Source: Thermomucor indicae-seudaticae
Lineage: Eukaryota; Mucoromycota; Mucoromycetes; Mucorales; Lichtheimiaceae
Assembly: GCA_000787465.1 (NCBI GenBank)
Contig: JSYX01000099.1
Coordinates: 1 to 64,000 of the forward strand
Direction: 5' to 3'
DNA length: 64,000 nucleotides
Below the pieces are notes generated by a model that had not been told where the DNA came from, did not search any database, and was given only the letters and a program-made list of their open reading frames with translations. Below are positions 35,210-46,075 of the stretch, in pieces (position 1 is the stretch's first letter; each line of letters opens with the position of its first letter). Position numbers and translations under genes: made by a program.

Positions 35210-36763
35210 TTTGAAACCTTTCAGTAAAATCGTTGGTTTAATAGAAATGACTCGAGAAAGAAGGGAAAATAGGCGTCAGGAAAGTTCCGATAACACGTAA
35301 GACGAGGCTATAACGTGCCTGTATCGCCTATTAGATACATGATTGCGTGGATAGTAGCTCCGAGAAAAGAAAAGATGGTCTTGTTCATGTCAAGACGGTG
35401 CCTGTATCATCCTTGACCATTCTCCCCAAAGATGTCCTGTTCGTAACTCCATACGCTTCGTACACTCAGCATTCCACATGTCTGTAAGCAGCACGATAAA
35501 GAAGGCATGTATTCTTGCGTGTAAAACAGAGTCATGCTACGGCATCCATTCTGTTATCAGTAGTGGAAGGACAAGTTCTTCTGTTGCTTAACCGCAACCG
35601 CATGGATGAGCTAGCACATAAAGCTCTCGTAGGCGAAGTTATCTATTCACCTCGCATATCCGATTAAAGAACATGGCATCATGAATATTAAGTATACATG
35701 CTTCCATGAAAGTATCAGCCTAAAGCCTCGCTAGAACTTGCATAATGGTGATAAAGTATTGGGGCTTTGAAAGAGATCGCATCGAGGCTTGGCCGGACCT
35801 ATTAAAACCTCTTGATAGCTAGTTAACCGTACATCGGTCTTCCCGTACGCACCCGGATAACAATTGTAAATCGAGACCGTAGGAGAGATAGCAGTTCGAT
35901 AGTTATTTATTAAAAAACTACTTTACGTCTAACGGACTTATTGTCTTCGGGTATTTTCTTTTTCTATTGCCTCCAAGTGTTACGGTCGGCAAAGGAGTCT
36001 TGGGAATATATCCTATAAAGTTACTAGAAAAGTTGGGGGCTAAACTCAATGAGATTCTGTTGCCTTTACCATAATCAGCGGCTGCATATGGCAAAGAATG
36101 CGTGTCTAAGAAGCCGTTGGAAAATCGGCATAAATGCTGAGTGAAGAAAGTCCGTGCACCTGATTAGATTACACACCTGAATCCGAAGTGCACAGAGAAG
36201 GTGTCTGAAGAGAAGTAGACTTGCTGCTAGTCGACTTTGTAGTGTTGCGGATTCCTGTGTTTAACCTGTCAGGGCTACTGCCGGGAGTGTTTCGAGAGGA
36301 CGGTCGCCCGAGAAGATGTCGGAGATAGACTCAGAGGAGAGGGTTCCGTATTAGTTGTCGTCGAATGGAGGCTGCACAGAGGGGGAGAAGCTCTGCTGAT
36401 CGTTGTAGAATATGCCTTCATTATTGTTTGATTTACAAACGTACCCAGTACGGTGTACCGACCATGGTAGTACGTTTCGAGTTGACGTCTTGTATCCAAG
36501 CGAACTTTAACAACCAGTACAATGGATATAGGCTTGTACTTAGGTCTCAGTAACGCAGAAGTTGTATATTACTGGTTGAGTGAACCCATGACAGTCTCTC
36601 ATTTAGATACGGATACCTCTGTTACCGCTTTGAACTCCTTGAGACAAGTTAATAGGCCCATGGCAAATAGAAAGTTATAAATAGGGTGTAGAATTGGACG
36701 TAATAAAAAGGATATCTTTCGGTCTCACTGACCCTTAGTTTCCTTACTATTGTGATATTTCAT
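35210..36763. other. 1.55 kb intergenic, nothing recognised
   Basis: Lies between the FN3K start and the APSES stop. Only short open frames are present (for example 36275-36499, minus, Ser/Thr-rich), without domain support. Confidence 0.45.
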
Positions 36764-37793
36764 TTAGATAAATCTCTTTGGATCAGCTTCGAAAAGCGGG
36801 TATAGACACTCGTAGATCCTGAACTTTGTTGCCAGATAAATGGCACGGTGCAATGGGACCCTGTAACATATGATGAGTTATATCTAATAAAAAAGCGGAG
36901 GGATTATGGCTTTTATACGCACCAGACCCCTTTGAGATGCATAGCTCCTCTTCTGATGACGACACGACCCTTTCCCTTCTTGAGAATGCCGTCACGCTTC
37001 CCACGCGTCATACCCACAACGTTAAGTAGCTTCGTTCTGTTGATCATGTTGTGGTCTTTAAAAAGCAAAACGAGTGGTGTTAATAATATGCAAGGACATT
37101 GGAATCCTTTTGCTTTTAGTTACCTGCGCGCCTTGATACGCAGATCTCTTTGGCATACACCTGGTAACAGATTGTGCCTTGGTCTTCCCAAGCAGTGGTT
37201 GTGAAGTTTGGACGTTCTGAGGTGGTGTTAAATCCTGGTCGCCCTCGCGTGATGTCGAGTGCCGAAATGGGATCAGCTTTTGGTGCAGTAGCAGAAGTTC
37301 AAGTGTAAGGGCGCGTATGATTAAGAGAGGAAGAAGACTGGCCACAGGCATTGTTCCAGGAGAAGTCCACAGGAGGTCCCGAGCTGGTTTGGTATCCGGC
37401 GTTGGTAGTAGGAGCAGGGCCATAATAAGCCGCGTATGAAAGCTGAGTAATGCTTCTACTGTATGGATAGTGGTCTGCAAGCACGGTACTAGATGCGTTA
37501 TAGCTCGAGGTCGTGGCTGGCTGGACGTGATATGAGTAGCAATAGCAATAGCAGTGGCAGTAGCAGCAACAACAGCAGCAGCAGCTGCTGCTGCATCTGT
37601 ATTGATCACTGTGCGCAAGTATGCTTAGTTGAGTTGAATAAGGCTGTGGAGTGTTGTTCTCCTGATGGCCAGCATAAGGTGGTAGTTGCGGCGGCGGTGG
37701 TGGTGATGATGCTGAGGCTGAGCCTTGAAGGCCTAGATTTGGAGCCGGGCTGCCAGGTGTGAAGGGTAAACTTTGATAGACGCTTGCGAACAT
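36764..37793 (-). CDS. APSES transcription factor (StuA/Efg1-like)
   Basis: Four exons (37793-37346, 37276-37124, 37055-36923, 36860-36764) give 276 aa. The N-terminal half is rich in Ser, Pro, Tyr and contains a Cys-rich run encoded by TGC/TGT codons (about residues 69-85). The C-terminal half is an APSES DNA-binding domain: '[20 protein letters not shown]', '[20 protein letters not shown]', '[10 protein letters not shown]', then '[20 protein letters not shown]' and '[11 protein letters not shown]' at the end. Compared with StuA/Efg1 (NHMINGTKLLNVAGMTRG), a few usually invariant positions differ (G to R, A to V; KIG to RRG). APSES factors control hyphal development and sporulation and bind MCB-like sites. 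The protein stops right after the domain, so it lacks the long C-terminus of StuA. The first intron (37345-37277) was placed to bypass an in-frame TGA at 37299. Confidence 0.88.
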
Positions 37794-38638
37794 ATTAGCG
37801 TGAAAAGTAAAAAGGAAAAAGAAAGAAGAAAGAGGATTGTGATTCGAAAATGTGTGTGGCGTGTGCGTTTATATACTGTTGATCTGCATGTGAAAATGAG
37901 TTGGCTGGTGCCAACGATCAGGTATCCTGTGATGCATGCAGACTATGATGTGGCTGCAGACACTATAAAGTATTGCTAACCTCATAATTTCTTTTGTTTG
38001 TTGTCACGATGAGGGAAACCGTAGCAGAGATGCTTTGATGTTATTCGTTGTTCGGGTCCCAGGAGACGTTTGATAAAGCTTCTCTTTTTGGACGAATTCG
38101 TAGTCCTAATTTTGAGAATATTTTTTGTGCAAGGTAGTCCACCAAGTTGTTTTGTCTGTGCGCAGCTGATCTGTTGACCAGAGACATGAGAGCCAGAACA
38201 CACAAAAAAGAAAGACCAAGTCATTCAGTCACTCGTTTTCTGTGTCACTACTGTATATAGATAGATAATCGTTGCTTTTTTCATGAGAGGAAAATCCGCG
38301 AAGAGTATTAAATGGACCAAGTCTGTATACATGTAATCATCATCAAACGTCTCGTTGCGCTGAATTCGCCAAGCTCACCCTAACAATTACACCAAGTTTA
38401 TCGAAAAAGAACAATCGCCTAGGTTCCACACAACCTGCAATATTGGAATAACCAACCTTGCCTTTGCACACTAAGCTTATTCTTCAAGTACTCTAATAAA
38501 CAAAGCATCATAAAATTGTGTCCTGGATTCCATCACATTGGCCGTATTACTGTTCCGTGGACAGCTTCCATTCAGGGATTGTCACTTGTCTGCGTATGTA
38601 GTGCCCACGTCATGTGCTGCGCCCAAACAGAGACATGG
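37794..38638. other. APSES promoter and intergenic sequence
   Basis: Upstream region of the APSES gene running into the first inverted-repeat element. No gene supported; long upstream regions are usual for APSES regulators. Confidence 0.45.
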
Positions 38639-38640
38639 TA

Positions 38641-39316
38641 CAGAGGAACCCCGTTAATTTTCAACCCTCGTTATTTTCATGTTCTTCTGAGAAATATCCA
38701 GAAGACACAGTGAAAATTTTCAATCCCTCGATATTTCCACTTTCAAGGGACTCGGAGGGGTTGAAACACTTAACGGGGTTCCATTAGCCAATGAAATCCG
38801 ACCAAGAAGCTGAGCTGAAAAACTTCCTGTTCAGAAGAAAGCTCTTCACCAAATTTTGCTTTGTATGACGTCGTGACCTTAGGCTATGCATAGTGGAAGT
38901 CTTTTCTTGTCACATAACGGAGTTCTCTCACTGTTACCAATGACAAGTACTGGAGGCTAAAGTAATCAGAGACAATTTTAATCACTGTATGCTATGTGCA
39001 GGGAACGTACGAGCTCGTCTTCAGAAAAATATCTGTTTCCCAATGCTTATCCCGTTGCACTTACAGAGTTGCTTGGTGATGGTTCCCGAAACGCTATCGT
39101 TTTTATTCTAATTGTATCATCGTACAGACTCAGCGGATGCAGCGCAGCAGTATCAGTCTGTTATCATAGCATGCTTAGAAAAGCGAAATAGGTCATTGTT
39201 CCAACAATGTGGCAAATGCACTAGTCAGGCGTTGCGCATTCGAATCCAAGGACGGACCCCGTTAATTTCAAGGTCTCAACGAAAATCCTGGCCTTGAAAT
39301 TAACGGGGTTCCTCTG
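38641..39316. mobile_element. 676-bp TA-flanked inverted-repeat element (MITE-like)
   Basis: Starts CAGAGGAACCCCGTTAATTT directly after TA (38639-38640) and ends with the exact reverse complement directly before TA (39317-39318), so the terminal inverted repeats are perfect over 20 bp with a TA target duplication. That combination and the CAG start are typical of Tc1/mariner/pogo superfamily elements. No transposase is encoded, so it is non-autonomous. Each end is itself an inverted pair: a second, degenerate copy of the terminus lies at 38770-38784 (left) and at 39254-39272 (right). It may therefore be two short palindromic units flanking 470 bp of other DNA, or one nested element. Confidence 0.75.
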
Positions 39317-39774
39317 TACATGCAGCCCTCCTCTCGTTTTTTTGCCACAACTGCGAGCATTACGCTTCTGGCACATAACCCTCTCGGGGTGACATATTCC
39401 GTCGATCATTGCGTAACTCTTGTTTATCGAGTAGGGATAAATTCAACTTTGAAACTTGGATTTTCTCCCTCAATAGATAATAGGTTATCTCAAAAACGTC
39501 TAATCCGAGTGTTGTCATTTGCGACAAATAATGCAGGGCCCTTTCCCCTATTATTCTTGTAAAGACACCTCCTGTCTTTTTCTGGGGGCATATTTCAGCT
39601 CCCTTTGGAAACCCAACGGTGACAGCGAAAATCAGCTTTTGTTTCATACCGACAACGTGATCTAACATGCGAAAGCTTTCCGCTTTGAGAGGTCGCAGAC
39701 GCCACATGTACAGCATCTGATCTCTTCTGTCTACGACACGCCAATTTATACCATCAGATAAATCGCAACAATTA

Positions 39775-40354
39775 CAGTAACCGCTCGCTGTAATGATAAT
39801 TATGTAGTGATCGCTCGATTTAGTGATCACTTTTTCCATTCACCATTCTGGTAAGCAGGGGAATATCACTAGTTCTATATACTGATCAGTGTTCAGATAC
39901 TTTGTTTTATGAAGCGCTGATAACAGAGAGCCAGCTTCTGCCGATTGCTGAAATGGAATCACCTTGTCTCGTTGGTCTCCTCGTTGGCGTCGTTGAGTAG
40001 CTTTCTTTTCGCTGACTGAGATGCTGCTTCTTTGACCTCGCTTGAAGTAATCAATCGGAACATTGGAATGAACACTGAAAACGAACATGAAGACAACCTG
40101 AAGAGCCCGTTTATATGCCTAAAAATAATTGTTAAAGTGCTATCCCATCGTCGTCCTCAGCGTTCTCTGGAGACGAGCAAAAAGTTCATCCGTGATAATT
40201 ACAGACCATTCTAGAAGCATGCTTTCTCTTGTGAAGCCTATGGAAACAATTGGAAGATGATATGTTACAACTATTGATTGATTTATGTAGTGATAATTTT
40301 ATGCAGTGATCACTTTTGGTTGTCCCTGGTGAGCGCTACAGCGAGCGTGTACTG
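39775..40354. mobile_element. 580-bp TA-flanked inverted-repeat element
   Basis: The left end reads CAGTAACCGCTCGCTGTAA after TA (39773-39774). The right end, on the minus strand, reads CAGTACACGCTCGCTGTAG before TA (40355-40356). Inner copies of 'gtagtgataattat' and 'gtgatcac' near both ends extend the symmetry. No complete transposase is present. Open frames on the minus strand inside it (39840-40088) and crossing its left edge (39360-39839) show no known domain. The ACCGCTCGCT core also appears at the relic terminus near 3693. A non-autonomous Tc1/mariner/pogo-type element is the best reading. Confidence 0.65.
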
Positions 40355-41640
40355 TATTGATGCCACATACAAAAAGGAAGCTTAGAGTCAATCGTTGTCA
40401 ACTTATAAACAGCGCCAAGTTTAGAATTTGTGGATTTGTCGTATTTCTGCCAGTCGAGCATGATAAATTGTGAGTAAATTACCATTAACCCGTCTTATGA
40501 ACTAAAGCATCTCCTGACTTCAACGTCCAGAAAAGCTAAATAATTTTGCAGACGGCAACGAGTATTTGTGCCTAGCAGGAGTACCGTTTTGGAATCGATG
40601 TTGATTAATGTCTTGACGTGTTCGTCCCATTCCGCGTTCTCAACTTCCAGTTATTCTCCTCGTTGAATTTCATTATCGACCTCTTTTGGTACGTAATCGC
40701 CCATTTTGATGTTGATAAATATCGTCATCTCGTTTATGCAAGTTGAAAGAGTAAAATTGGAGATATATCGGTCTGCAAGGGCGGATTGTTCTCAGGTCAA
40801 AGAAACAAAACAAATAATATTCTCGAGTTATTTTTACATGAAGAGGAGCACGCGCAGCCAAGTCGATCATAAGCAAGCAGTCCCCCCTTTTGACTTGTAG
40901 AAGCTATATAATTGATCATATGCTATGTACGATTGAAAGAAAATATAATTTCTAAGGTATTGGGTAGCTATCGTTATGAAGTAGCCCTGATATTCACAAC
41001 TCTTAACAAATATGTAGAATGGGTGAATTCTCTTTCACAGCCACGTTGCTTCCGCCAGCACTATGATTTACACATAAGGCTTTCCAGGTTCAAATGTAAT
41101 CCAATACTATGAACTAAGAAGTTCCCATCAATTTTTTTAGGCTTCCTTCATGCTCAAGAAAATGGTTCGAGATTCATGTACTACATCGTTGTAAAAATCA
41201 AACCATTTATTTACTTCCTAAAATACTCTATACATTAATTATTAAATTCTTGCATGCATTGCACACACCTTACAATATTTTTTGATTTGTAGACGTTTCT
41301 ATCAATTTGAGGAATAAAACAGCTTGCGAACGTAATTGTATCGTGTATACAAGTAACTGTTGGCTTTTCTACGAGATCTGTTATGCTCAGCTATCGGTTA
41401 AATTTAGATGTTCTAAGGGCCTAAACGGATCGCTATTCGTCGGAAAAGTCCTTAAAACCTGGGGTTTAGTTCCTTATAACCGATATTTTAGGTACCTGAA
41501 ATCTTTTTTAATAAGGACCTAAAACTTCAGTTATATGGAGATTTTAAGGAGCTTTTAGGCACCTACAACTGAGATTTAGGTCCAGTGAAACAGAAGATAA
41601 TTTTTCACAGCGAGTCACCGCGGACATTTTTCGAGCACGA
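40355..41640. other. AT-rich, repeat-like, no supported gene
   Basis: Very AT-rich stretch with short frames only. Around 41410-41585 the sequence repeatedly carries 'aggNcctaaa' or its complement (41415, 41487, 41512, 41550, 41577), which looks like the ends of an old repeat, but no boundaries are clear. Confidence 0.35.
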
Positions 41641-41643
41641 ACA

Positions 41644-41651
41644 TATATAAA
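41644..41651 (+). promoter_or_regulatory. TATA box of the gene at 41715
   Basis: TATATAAA, 64 nt before the ATG at 41715. The nearer ATG at 41655 would lie upstream of any TATA-directed transcript start, so 41715 is preferred. Confidence 0.5.
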
Positions 41652-41714
41652 GCCATGGTAGCCGCACCAAGGTTTTGTATACATCCTTTTTTCTTCTTCT
41701 CACATTCTGCAACC

Positions 41715-42588
41715 ATGCGTAACTTCGAGCAAGCAAGTCAAGAAATCTCTTGGATCCGCCAGTTTTTGGGTGACTTTGCAAGCATAACGTGCAGAAATAA
41801 CCCCTATACCAAGAGACAAGTGCATCAAATACGCTGTTGTTATTGCGACATCAGCCTGACAAATCGTGGAATGCGTGTATTCAAATACGCGGTTGATATG
41901 GCGCGTGCAAAAGAAAGTTCACAAAGACATTTTATATCTTGTAATAGCTTGCCCGCTCGCATGACCAATCCATTCAGGTGTTTACCATTGACGTGGTCCC
42001 AGACACGTATGTGAGGGCCGGGGTGCCATTTCGGAAAATTGTCCTGCTGTTAAATACATATATATCCATATAGCCTGGGTTACGTGCAAGAAGATTACAA
42101 CGCTACATCGTGTAGTTGTCGCATTAGAGATACCGCATGTTTAACTTAGTACGTAAAGCCTACTAAGCTTGGTAAGATTTACTCCTTTTGCTAATATCTT
42201 TTTGTTGTCAGCGGAAATATTGTTGGTTATAATATCACTCTGCAATACAGGGATTGCTTACTCAATTCAAATAGCGGTCATAGTTGGGTGTTCCTTGACG
42301 GAGACGTCAGTGCAAGCCCGATCCATGTCCAGTATAAGACGATAGACAGTCCAGACGGGGAAAACCCATTGCACATGATGAAATAATACAGTGGCACCTA
42401 TGGAAGACGAAATTCCGCTATTATGGGGCTTTGTACGCAACGCTTCCGAATGTACAGTCCACGAATCCTGTCAACTCATCGTGGATCTTCCATCAGAGGC
42501 GCCTCTGGTAACACGGATCCCAGTTTTCCGAAAGATTCGGGCAACCATGGCCGATACGCAGTCGGAAGAGATGGAGGGGTATCGTTAA
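41715..42588 (+). CDS. unrecognised multi-exon gene with zinc-finger-like start
   Basis: Supported by a TATA box and an ACCATGC start context. The first exon reads 'MRNFEQASQEISWIRQFLG' and contains a Cys/His pattern 'CCYCDISL' ... 'SSQRHFISC' that resembles a BED-type or BIR-like finger. Later segments read 'VFTIDVVPDTYVRAGVPFRK', 'GNIVGYNITLQYRDCLLNS', 'GHSWVFLDGDVSASPIH', and a last exon 'MAPMEDEIPLLWGFVRN' to the TAA at 42588. Introns at about 42041-42211 and 42347-42389 close in frame; the junction between the first exon and 'VFTID' (about 41970) does not close in my hands. I know no family with this order. It overlaps the opposing gene's stop by four bases. Confidence 0.4.
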
Positions 42589-43673
42589 TTTAAAAACAAT
42601 AAAAAAGCAAAATATACATCAGCTGCAGCTTCATCCATCTGGCCACTTTCAGTACCGTTCTTTAAAAAATGCTCGTAGACAGAGCTGCAATGTATTTCCG
42701 GAGTCTGCTTTCCTAGTGTAGGATCATGAATTATATGCATTGTTACATAAACGTCTTTGGAAAATATACTTGGAACCACTTCAAACTTCATATAAGTCAT
42801 CTATGTTCTCACCTGTACATGCAAAAAAGTTTATTTAATAAAGAACAGATACCTACGTGAAAGTAAATGAAGACAAACTTACCCAAGCCTTCTTATTGAA
42901 TCAATAGTTTCCGTTTGGATTCAGTGTGATCGTTTCGTAGCCACGCTTTTTCCCCATCAGGGTAACATTTATCACTGTTCCGGTCTATTTCCAATCAATT
43001 GGGTATGTACCTATACATATAAACTCTCAGTCAATATCCAGCATTCTTGTACTTACATTGATGTTTTCATCACACATTATCCTTGTATCTCCAGAAGGTA
43101 AGATGGCATGGCTAAAAGGGACAGCCTGAGAAACAGGGTTCTCGACCTCTGTGGGTCCTTGGAAGTTCCCAAAGAAGAGACCAATAGGGCCCTTAATGGG
43201 ACGGCCCATAATGGGACGGGTCGTCCTGAGACCCGTCCCGATCAAGAGTCCTAGAGACCAAAGAGGGGAACATGAGGACCCACACCACGTGGCCGGAGGC
43301 TCCTTATCCGTAAGCCACTCATCCACAGACGGGAATTGCCATCCACGCAGGCGCCGCATGGGACCCCACTATTGCTCAGCAGAACAATGTGAGGTAGACC
43401 ACGCGACAGGCCTCCTACGTTTTTATTGACTCCATCCCGGGAATGCCGGTCACAGCAGCAGGAGATACAGCAGTCTGCGAGTTCTTCTGTAGTTGGCTGG
43501 TGTAAAAGAGTATCAGCAGCCAAGGCACCAAGCCAATCAATTAGCGAAGAGGAAGCGGCCAGACCGAATACAAAAAAAGAGACCACAACATAGGGATAAA
43601 GTTCTGATGGTGCATAACTGATAAGGACGCCGAAAACCTGGTAGGTCAAGGCCACAAACAACGAAAGGTTCAA
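42585..43673 (-). CDS. unrecognised gene or decaying gene, minus strand
   Basis: Coding-like blocks follow one another on the minus strand. The first is a hydrophobic block near 43673-43450 ('VFGVLISYAPSELYPYVVV', 'LAASSSLIDWLGALAADTLL'). The next is 'GPTEVENPVSQAVPFSHAIL' at about 43165-43060. Then 'TGTVINVTLMGKKRGYETIT' runs at about 42990-42910 with an in-frame TGA shortly after. The last is 'MTYMKFEVVPSIFSKDVYVT' from 42800 to a TAA at 42585. I could not join them all, and the internal stop suggests either an unplaced intron or decay. The block at 43207-43255 shares a short peptide motif with 4087-4140. No family recognised; the blocks may belong to more than one gene. Confidence 0.3.
43213..43239. 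repeat. perfect 10-bp hairpin
   Basis: GGGACGGGTC and its exact complement GACCCGTCCC are separated by the 7-nt loop GTCCTGA. The related sequence at about 4095 retains the left arm but only five matching bases on the right. Confidence 0.7.
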
Positions 43674-46075
43674 CAGAGCTTACGCCATGGAGAGCGAGCA
43701 ACATGCGCCAATCCGAACGGACTGGAAAGCAGTTCAAGAGATAGGAGGATCCACAAGGGAGCAAGAAGATGTTACAGCGCAACGTTTTTGGGTATTGTGA
43801 CCTATATATAACAACAAAGACTAGTTTGAGATGCGTCAACAATGCACGATACCGATACGACAGTCGAAGATGTGATCAACAGTCCAAAAGTTTTGCGAAA
43901 AGAGAAGAATACATGTGTGGGAATGGACTGTCAAAAGGGCGTCTATTTATATCTCTTTTTGGTAGGCATGAGCTTATCCCGAATGTCCAGAAAATTTTCG
44001 AGCTGATAGACAACGCTTATAGCCAATGATGATGATACGGAAACTATGCTTTTAAGCTACAAGTAGTGAGAGCACAAACAAGAGCAAAAGCTAAAGGCAC
44101 CTGAGAGAGTTGATCCATGATTATTTGGACATTGTACACATCCATGGAATAAAAGTTACGTCAGTTAAAGCCAGACAACCTTGCACATCATTTCAAATAA
44201 AAAGATTCTCGCTGAAGAGTCGAACTTAACTAGCGTCAACCAGCATGAATATATGTATGGAAATGCTTATAACTTGCTATAATGATAAAAAGGAATAATT
44301 AAAGAGTGGTAGTGGTATGGTTGTGTTTTATCATGCAAACGACTGAGGTGTATATGTGACAAGCCTCTGTGTGTGCTGAATGCGCCAATGTTCTGTCAAA
44401 GCCAATTTGTAATGCTAGATCTTCGGAAAGGACTGGATTAAGCTAGCACAGGAGGAAATGAAGTAGCAGCAAAGATGAAGCACATGATGTAATTATTACA
44501 CTAAACCATTATGTCTTTTTTCTTTCTCTTCGCGACCAGCTAATTATACAAACGACATTGAGAGTTTAAAGGATTACTTCTATATCAAGAGTGTGTAATT
44601 CATTAAAAAAAGAGAAAGGAAGAGAGGATATCCTTAATACAAACTATTAGCTTGTTACCGTTGTCTTTGAGGCTGCGTCAGGAACTCTTGTAACCAAGAT
44701 CCAGTATTTCGATTTTCTTCTTGTTGATTGTGGTGGTCGATTAAAGAAGATATGTCAGTCGATATATGAGCTGATGGTGCAGTAACGTAAGGGGAAGACA
44801 AGGCGACGACAACAGGACCAGGTAATGCAAGGACGAAGAGGAGGACATGGTCTTCCTCCCAGCACGGTCGACGGAGGGCTGCACAACAAGCCGGTAGACG
44901 GCAGTAGGGGCAAGACCTTGGACATAAACCTGAGTTCAGGTTCGGACAAAGAAGAAGAAACAGCAGGTGTCAACAAACATAGCAAATAGATCCTACCATC
45001 GTCAGGATACTACTTGCATTAGGATAGGACCATCACAAGGGACTAGGAGAGAGCCGCGACGGAAGAGGAGACAATGCATAAAATGAGCGGAGTCATAGCA
45101 TTTCGGAGTCGGTGGGGCAGCATTTTGGCTCGGTTTCCACTTACTTCCTGTAGCCTTCTTTCTCACTTACCTTCTTCTCTGACGACCGTGTCTTTTTGAA
45201 TCCCACTCTACTGGATTCCGTGCAATAAATACAAAAACAGCATTTTGGCTCGGCGCTTCATTAAAACGAATTGCGGTTGGAACGCGTGAGCATTGCGGCG
45301 AACGATGGCCACGACCATCATGATACAGGCGAATCTACCGAGACTGGCTGCCAAGGCAATGGTGCGAGTAGAGAGGAGAGAATTTTCCGCCGCCGGCGGC
45401 GACGACGACAGGAAGGATGCGTCATTGTGAGGATCTCTCGGGCACTTTTCCTCTTGAACGGGAAGAGCGGAAGTAGGATCAGCGAAAGAAGGACGTCAAG
45501 TGAATAAAATTCTAGCAACATTGCAAGTCTGTGTCCACGCTAAGGGCCGGATCGATATTATCACAGAATGCCGCTACCGACGCGGTGACGCTGATCGGCG
45601 ACGCGACTCGGAGACGGAGCAGAGCTGACATGGTCTCGGTTCCAGCTAGGATCAATGTTCAAAAAGAGAGTTGAGATTTACCCGTACATACACGCCAAGG
45701 CAGAAGAATCTCGGCAGCATGATTGCTTTCCAGCATATACAAATTGAGGAAGTATAAGCAAGCAGTTGTAAAACAACACCACAGTTTCCACTGGTTGCTG
45801 AAGTTTGTCATGCTTATTCGACGCTTATCCACAATACTAGGATATGGGATCCTTAGGCGCAGACCATAGCCAGACTCAGCATCTGATATATCTGCAACTG
45901 TATCTAAAAGCTAATAACAGTTTACAGAAGCAGAAGGACAGGGAAGCAGGAAAGCAGTGAACGGACGCGTAGGCACAGGGGCTTGAGCATCACTGCAAAG
46001 CAACGTGAAAAAATTTCTGAGCGCGGTTAAGTCGTCAGACAATTCTCCGGGAACGACGCACTTGCTAACAATCAA
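43674..46075. other. 2.4 kb without a supported gene; one direct repeat
   Basis: No frame with domain support. An exact 16-bp direct repeat, cagcattttggctcgg, occurs at 45118-45133 and 45238-45253, spaced by exactly 120 bp, upstream of the TPR/F-box gene. Low-complexity GC-rich triplets (cgccggcggcgacgacg) lie near 45391. Confidence 0.45.

Noticed and set aside
39200..39260. tRNA-like B box (ttcgaatcc) near 39238
   Set aside because: No acceptor, D or anticodon stem can be drawn around it, and it abuts the transposon end.
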